From the NCBI RefSeq assembly GCF_015169395.1, contig NZ_CP063458.1, positions 7,125,893 to 7,189,892 of the forward strand: a stretch of DNA of 64,000 nucleotides. Reading direction: 5' to 3'. The translations under genes and the position numbers were made by a program. The DNA comes from Humisphaera borealis (GTDB taxonomy: Bacteria > Planctomycetota > Phycisphaerae > Tepidisphaerales > Tepidisphaeraceae). Under the pieces are notes generated by a model. That model did not search any database, was not told the origin of the DNA, and was given only the letters and a program-made list of their open reading frames with translations. Shown here piece by piece: positions 61,194 to 64,000 of the stretch (positions are counted from its first letter, which is position 1; every line of letters starts with the position of its first letter).

Positions 61194-63308
61194 ATGATCC
61201 CCAAGAAGTTGTTGACCATTGGTGTCACCCTGGCCGTCCTTGCGACGGGTGTTTCCGGCACGCTCGCGGCCAAGGTCAAACCGGCCGTCGAAGTGCCGCT
61301 CACCGAAGCGGGTCAGAAGCTGGTCGCGAAGTATTCCGATCAGCTCAAGGCGCTGCAGGCGGAGATCGCCCGCGAGCTGCCGAAAATCGACGAGCAGAAG
61401 AAGGCCGCCCTTCAGGCCGCTCGTGCGGCGCTCAAAAAGGCCGAAGCAGATGCAACGCTCACCCAGGGAGCCCAGGGCAAGGTCAATGCCGCCGCCGGCC
61501 TGGTGGAACACGCCAAGGGCAAGTGGATCGGCGGTGCCGACAAGGGCATTGCCCAGGCGCAGGCGGCGCTCAAGAAGGCAACCACCGACGCCCAGCGCGA
61601 TGCGGCCAAGAAAGACCTCGCCCAGTGGGAGGCAAACAAGGAAGCCGGACTCGCCGCCCTCAAAACCCGCCAGGCCGACCTGGAAAAGGCAAAAGCCGAC
61701 GCCGCAAAAGGGGAAGCGGCCAATCAGTCCGCCCAGGCCGCGCTCGCCAAGGCACGGGCAGACGAGAAGGTTGCCGCCAAGGCGTTTCTAGCCCAGGTGG
61801 ATCCGTTTCTGTCGGCCGACAAGTCGGATGCAAAGCTCGTCAAAGGCGCCATCCTGGCCGAGGCGACGCCGATTGGGCTGGCCGCGTTCGCCCAGCAGGG
61901 ACCGGCACAGCAGGCGTTGGTCGATAAGCTCCTCGCCGACCCCAAGCTGATGAAGGACATGCTGGAAGCCGGCGGTGCCAGCGGCGGCAAGTATGGCCGG
62001 GCCATGGAAATCTACGCCGCCATTCAGAAGGCAAGCCCCAAAGCCGGTGATGCCGTCCTGCAGCGCCTGGCGCTGGCCACCAGCCTCGAACACGCGGTCC
62101 CGGTTCCGCAGACCAACGCCGAAGACCAGAAGACCGCACCAACCACCGTGGACCCGGTCAAACGGTACCAGCACTATGAGAAGGCCTACCTTGCCGGCGA
62201 GCTTGATCCGGCGTTCAAGAGCTTTACCACCTGGGAATACCGGATGGTCGTCGACTGCGACGCACCCGACGAAATCCTCGCCTGGGGCCGCGAGATGCTC
62301 CGCATCTTCCGCCCGGATCATGTCTCGAATCCGGACTACGGCTGGCGCTATTCCGCCGCCGTGAAGACCGAGGTCACCTACGGTTCACAATGCGTCAAGG
62401 ACGATCTCCCGTCGTTGAACGTCTACCAGAACATCCCCAAGGATGGCGGCGTCTGCGGCCGGCGCGCCTTCTTTGGCCGGTTTATCCTGCGTAGTTTCGG
62501 CATCCCGGTCTGGGGCGTGACCCAGCACAAGCACGCCGCGCTAAGCCACTGGACGCCAAAGGGGTGGGTGATCAACCTGGGTGCAGGATTCCACGCCAGT
62601 TGGTGGGATAAGGACGACGCCCCGCGCAGCGGAACCGACTTCCTGCTGGAATCGCAGGCGCGCGAGAATGCCCAGGATTATCTCAGGGTGCTCCGGGCGC
62701 AGTGGGTCAGCCGGATTCTCGGCGAAACGGCTTACAACGATCGCAAGAAAGTGGACGGCGGACTTTGGAGCAGCACGGCTCATCTGCAGGCCGTCGCCCT
62801 GGCGGCCCACGCGGTCGAACTCGGACCGCTCGGCCAGGAACTGGCCGAGGCCAATGAGCCGGAGCAGAAGCAGGCCATCGTCCAGGCGCCCGTCAAGGAA
62901 TCCGATCAACACGTGGTCGTAAGCCGTGGAGGGGTGATCAACATTCCGTCGGTCGCTCACGCCAGGTCGGCCAAGTCGGTCGCCGCGGTGAAAAGTTACG
63001 CCGGCGGCATGCAGATCAACTGCAAAGGGGGTTTCAAGACGCAGTACGAGTTCGAGGCCCCGCAGGCCGGCAAGTACGTCCTGACGGCGCGGGTGGCGAC
63101 GTTGCAGGAAGGACAGAAGTTCCTGTTCACGGCGAACGACGCCAAACAGCCGACGGAAGTCGCCGTGCCCTACACCGTCGGCCTGTGGCAGCCGACCAGG
63201 CCCGTGGAACTGACCCTGGTGAAGGGAAAGAACGTCCTCAACTTCGCCGTGAAAGACGGGAGCCGCAGTGTGACGGTCAAGGAGTTCATCCTGACGCCGG
63301 CGAAGTAG
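61194..63308 (+). CDS. Secreted coiled-coil plus transglutaminase-like protein
   Basis: 704 residues from ATG 61,194 (an upstream GTG is less likely). The signal peptide ends near VSGTLAA. Residues about 40-230 are Ala/Lys/Glu-rich heptad helices (LKALQAEIARELPKIDEQKK and KARADEKVAAKAFLAQ), a long coiled coil. About 320-480 is a transglutaminase-like core: PKDGGVCGRRAFFGRFILRS (nucleophilic Cys), HKHAALSHWTPKGWVINLGA (His and partner). The last 120 residues form a carbohydrate-binding-like beta domain (GGMQINCKGGFKTQYEFEAP). It probably acts outside the cytoplasm on proteins or peptidoglycan-like substrates; activity is unproven. Confidence 0.75.
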   Translation: MIPKKLLTIGVTLAVLATGVSGTLAAKVKPAVEVPLTEAGQKLVAKYSDQLKALQAEIARELPKIDEQKKAALQAARAALKKAEADATLTQGAQGKVNAAAGLVEHAKGKWIGGADKGIAQAQAALKKATTDAQRDAAKKDLAQWEANKEAGLAALKTRQADLEKAKADAAKGEAANQSAQAALAKARADEKVAAKAFLAQVDPFLSADKSDAKLVKGAILAEATPIGLAAFAQQGPAQQALVDKLLADPKLMKDMLEAGGASGGKYGRAMEIYAAIQKASPKAGDAVLQRLALATSLEHAVPVPQTNAEDQKTAPTTVDPVKRYQHYEKAYLAGELDPAFKSFTTWEYRMVVDCDAPDEILAWGREMLRIFRPDHVSNPDYGWRYSAAVKTEVTYGSQCVKDDLPSLNVYQNIPKDGGVCGRRAFFGRFILRSFGIPVWGVTQHKHAALSHWTPKGWVINLGAGFHASWWDKDDAPRSGTDFLLESQARENAQDYLRVLRAQWVSRILGETAYNDRKKVDGGLWSSTAHLQAVALAAHAVELGPLGQELAEANEPEQKQAIVQAPVKESDQHVVVSRGGVINIPSVAHARSAKSVAAVKSYAGGMQINCKGGFKTQYEFEAPQAGKYVLTARVATLQEGQKFLFTANDAKQPTEVAVPYTVGLWQPTRPVELTLVKGKNVLNFAVKDGSRSVTVKEFILTPAK

Positions 63309-63442
63309 TTCAGACCGAACCTGAAGGTGCCGACTGACGCGCCACTTGGTATTCTGTCCACGATCCCCCACAATCAACGCCATGCCCCAACGGGAGGGCT
63401 TGGCGATCGGGCGAATGGGCATTTTGCCAAGGCAGGGAAGCG

Positions 63443-64000
63443 ATGACACCGCAGAAGTTCGTGCAGATCTGGACCGACGTCGAACTCTCCGAGCGTGCCG
63501 CGAGCCAGGAACATTTCATCGGCCTCTGCCGCATGCTCGCCCAGCCCACCCCGGCCGAGCACGACTCCAAGGGGGCCGAATACGCGTTCGAAAAGGGCGT
63601 CGATGTCACGAGCGGCGCGTCGGCCGGTGCCCGGGGCGATCACGGCTTCGCCGACGTCTGGTGGAAGAACAAGTTCGCGTGGGAGTACAAGCGCAAGGGC
63701 AAGTACAAGAATCTCACCGATGCCTACCGTCAGCTGCTGCAATACCGCGAAGCGCTCGATAACCCGCCTTTGCTGATCGTCAGCGATATCGCCCGGGTTG
63801 AAATCCACACCAACTTCACCGGCACCGCCAAGCAGGTGCATTCGATTGCGCTCGCCGAGTTCACCGAACCGGCCGCCCTCGACAAGCTCCGCCGCATCTT
63901 CACTGATCCGGAGTCGTTCAAGCCGCAGATCACCGTCGAGCGCATCACGCAGGATGTCGCCGGCGAAATCGGAAAGCTGGCGCTGGCGCTCCAGAACCGT
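63443..64000 (+). CDS. MmeI-like restriction-modification enzyme, N-terminal part
   Basis: 186 codons from ATG 63,443 to the window edge (3' partial). TPQKFVQIWTDVELSERAAS and QEHFIGLCRMLAQPTPAEHD match the N-terminus of MmeI-type (type IIL/IIG) or related single-chain DNA methyltransferases. The nuclease motif is GDHGFADVWWKNKFAWEYKR: D-x(8)-E-x-K (PD-(D/E)XK). KNLTDAYRQLLQYREALDNP, LLIVSDIARVEIHTNF follow as in the family. The methyltransferase (GxG, NPPY) and target-recognition domains should lie beyond 64,000. It would cut and methylate DNA, probably as a phage defence. Confidence 0.85.
   Translation, partial: MTPQKFVQIWTDVELSERAASQEHFIGLCRMLAQPTPAEHDSKGAEYAFEKGVDVTSGASAGARGDHGFADVWWKNKFAWEYKRKGKYKNLTDAYRQLLQYREALDNPPLLIVSDIARVEIHTNFTGTAKQVHSIALAEFTEPAALDKLRRIFTDPESFKPQITVERITQDVAGEIGKLALALQNR

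Noticed and set aside
60201..61511. 436-codon minus-strand frame in the repeat-rich gap
   Set aside because: It is kept open by palindromes and by the GATCCAGCC tandem array (reading Gly-Ser-Ala repeats); no homologous domain is visible.

Overview
The window reads as a high-GC chromosome segment from a PVC-group bacterium, most likely a planctomycete. The signs are a giant PEP-CTERM protein with autotransporter-type repeats, secreted DUF1080, sialate-esterase-type and WbsX/GH99-like proteins, many different insertion sequences, and short palindromic and heptameric intergenic repeats. No rRNA genes or CRISPR arrays were seen. There is one tRNA (Gln, CTG) and one SRP RNA.

Layout. Positions 1-9300 hold the 3' part of a >9.3 kb surface-protein gene. 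Positions 9.5-11.03 kb are a pile of broken pieces: a repeat-protein remnant and IS630, IS5/IS4 and IS3 fragments. From 11,152 to 49,023 lies an integrated element of about 37.9 kb. It is bounded by a perfect 20-bp repeat of the 3' end of the tRNA-Gln gene at 49,004-49,074. A tyrosine integrase sits just inside the distal att site, and an identical 19-bp doublet (two GTGCTAAT units) lies just inside both ends. To the right are an ISAs1-type element, an ECF sigma factor, trpC, a CPBP protease, a sialate O-acetylesterase-like protein, NAD kinase, SRP RNA, a secreted cyclophilin, an IS4-type element sitting in the loop of a palindrome, a secreted coiled-coil/transglutaminase-like protein, and the start of an MmeI-like restriction-modification enzyme.

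The element is composite. Its left arm (11.2-24.7 kb) carries the integrase, small HTH proteins, a ParB-like protein, a RecB/Cas4-like nuclease, small unknown proteins, a large CHASE-PAS-GGDEF-EAL receptor, and a DUF1257-DUF2997 pair followed by the dead 5' end of an AAA-ATPase-type gene. Its right arm (45.6-48.9 kb) begins with a second, intact 5' end of the same ATPase type, fused in frame to an unrelated C-terminal half, then a small protein, DUF932, a 21-residue membrane peptide and DUF4230. Between the arms lies about 21 kb of cargo: a czcCBA-type metal efflux operon, a DUF1080 protein, a phosphoenolpyruvate carboxylase gene stopped by one TAG codon, a terminase-small-subunit-like protein, an EF-Tu-domain-2-like protein, IS110 and IS5/IS1182-type elements, a lipoprotein, a GH99-like protein and an amidohydrolase.

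The two arms look like one backbone split by cargo. The backbone (integrase, ParB-like, RecB/Cas4-like, DUF1257/DUF2997/ATPase, DUF932, DUF4230) is the best candidate here for an under-described system. Its function is not known from the sequence. Several of its genes have a terminator-like hairpin directly before the ribosome binding site, which suggests gene-by-gene attenuation.
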